Positions 63,378-64,000 of a stretch of 64,000 nucleotides of DNA are shown piece by piece. The stretch spans positions 434,001 to 498,000 of the forward strand of contig JADJIB010000004.1 in the NCBI GenBank assembly GCA_016707175.1, given 5' to 3'. The notes below the pieces were generated by a model, which saw only the letters and a program-made list of their open reading frames with translations, ran no database searches and was not told the DNA's origin. The DNA comes from Candidatus Phosphoribacter hodrii. GTDB taxonomy: Bacteria; Actinomycetota; Actinomycetes; Actinomycetales; Dermatophilaceae. The number at the start of each line of letters is the position of its first letter. Position 1 is the first letter of the stretch. The position numbers were made by a program, and so were the translations under genes.

Positions 63378-64000
63378 ATGAGCAAGCCGTTCGCCTCTTC
63401 CACCGACCTGGCCGCTAAGACGGAGACCCTCGAGGTTCTCGCCGACGGCGTCTACGCCCTCACCGCCGAGGGTGACCCGAACGTCGGGGCGATCGAGGGG
63501 GAGGACTTCCTCGTCGGGTTCGAGGCGAGGGCGACCCCTGCGGCCGCGCGCGACTGGATCGCCAAGCTGCGTGAGCACACGGACAAGCCCTTCCGTTACC
63601 TCGTGCTCTCGCACTACCACGCGGTGCGGGTGCTGGGCGCGGAGGCGTTCGAGGCCGACGAGATCATCGCCCACGAGCGCACCCGGTTCCTCGTCCAGGA
63701 GCGCGGCATGCAGGACTGGGCGAGTGAATACGGCCGGATGCCAAGGCTGTTCAAGGAGCCCGAGGGCATCAAGGGTCTCACCTGGCCGACGCTGACCTTC
63801 TCGGACGAGATGACCATCCCGCTGGGTGGCGACCGCGGTGACCTGGTCCTGAAGTACCTCGGGCGAGGTCACACCGAGGGCGACATCGTGGCCTGGCTGC
63901 CCAAGCACAAGATCATGTTCGCCGGCGACCTCGTCGAGGCCAAGGCCGCGCTCTACACCGGCGACGCGTTCCACCAGGAGTGGGCCTCGACCACGCTCGA
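63378..64000 (+). CDS. Metallo-beta-lactamase-fold hydrolase with atypical metal motif, cut by window end
   Basis: The frame opens at ATG 63378 with GAAGGAAG upstream and runs off the window after 207 codons. It has VYALTAEGDPNVGAIEG, LVLSHYHAVRVLGAEAFEAD, LGRGHTEGDIVAWLP and IMFAGDLVE, the MBL-fold order. The usual HxHxDH is replaced by HYHAVRV, missing the Asp and His that bind the second metal. I recall a family of homologues with this same SHYHAVRVLGA motif, so it is not a local error. Position after the transporter suggests action on the imported compound. Confidence 0.78.
   Translation, partial: MSKPFASSTDLAAKTETLEVLADGVYALTAEGDPNVGAIEGEDFLVGFEARATPAAARDWIAKLREHTDKPFRYLVLSHYHAVRVLGAEAFEADEIIAHERTRFLVQERGMQDWASEYGRMPRLFKEPEGIKGLTWPTLTFSDEMTIPLGGDRGDLVLKYLGRGHTEGDIVAWLPKHKIMFAGDLVEAKAALYTGDAFHQEWASTTL

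Overview
The window comes from a high-GC actinobacterium. GTG starts are common, and there are two F420-linked genes (fgd and a cofC/fbiD homologue), a long-tailed HU protein, and conserved actinobacterial blocks: gltX with tRNA-Gln and tRNA-Glu, leuC-leuD-hup-cofC-plsC-gpsA-ddl-thiL-rpmB-recG-rsmD-coaD-rpmF-rnc-mutM, and acyP-smc. Gene content is compatible with the Intrasporangiaceae/Dermatophilaceae. That placement is an inference from memory, not from a search.

Layout. 1-6.4 kb (+): the end of an FAD/GcvT-type amine oxidase gene, a GntR regulator, a glutamine-synthetase-like ligase, an aldehyde dehydrogenase, an SDR dehydrogenase and a PuuD-like amidohydrolase; together they look like catabolism of an amine through gamma-glutamyl intermediates. 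6.4-8.7 kb: citramalate synthase behind a branched-chain amino acid attenuator, then an acetyltransferase. 8.8-15.8 kb (-): a ROK regulator, an ABC sugar importer without its own ATPase, a GH3 hexosaminidase and a ROK kinase, probably for amino-sugar oligosaccharides. 15.8-22.8 kb: a conserved protein of doubtful function, an FAH-family enzyme, DUF808, gltX, two tRNAs, F420-dependent glucose-6-phosphate dehydrogenase and an L,D-transpeptidase lipoprotein. 22.9-41.6 kb: an IclR regulator divergent from leuCD, then hup, cofC, plsC, gpsA, a PLP enzyme, ddl, thiL, rpmB, a DAK2 protein, recG, rsmD, coaD, DUF177, rpmF, rnc and mutM.

41.6-49.8 kb is an accessory island inserted in the mutM-acyP interval. 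It starts with a broken DUF4143 gene lying between mutM and a second, degenerate copy of the mutM 3' end. It continues with a restriction-type cluster: cytosine-5 methyltransferase, DUF262 protein, Z1-domain ATPase and DUF4420 PD-(D/E)XK protein. The DUF262 and Z1 genes are interrupted by tight clusters of frameshifts. 50-57.7 kb returns to the backbone: M3 peptidase, acyP, chorismate mutase, a membrane protein, smc and a small membrane protein. 57.7-64 kb holds an IclR regulator divergent from a branched-chain-amino-acid-type ABC transporter (one subunit is a LivM-LivG fusion), then a metallo-beta-lactamase-fold gene cut by the window end.

The most unusual signal is not a gene. The non-palindromic octamer CGGCATAC / GTATGCCG occurs about 72 times, equally on both strands, in many reading frames and in intergenic inverted pairs. 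It is absent from the whole accessory island. It behaves like a DNA uptake sequence or another genome-marking word.
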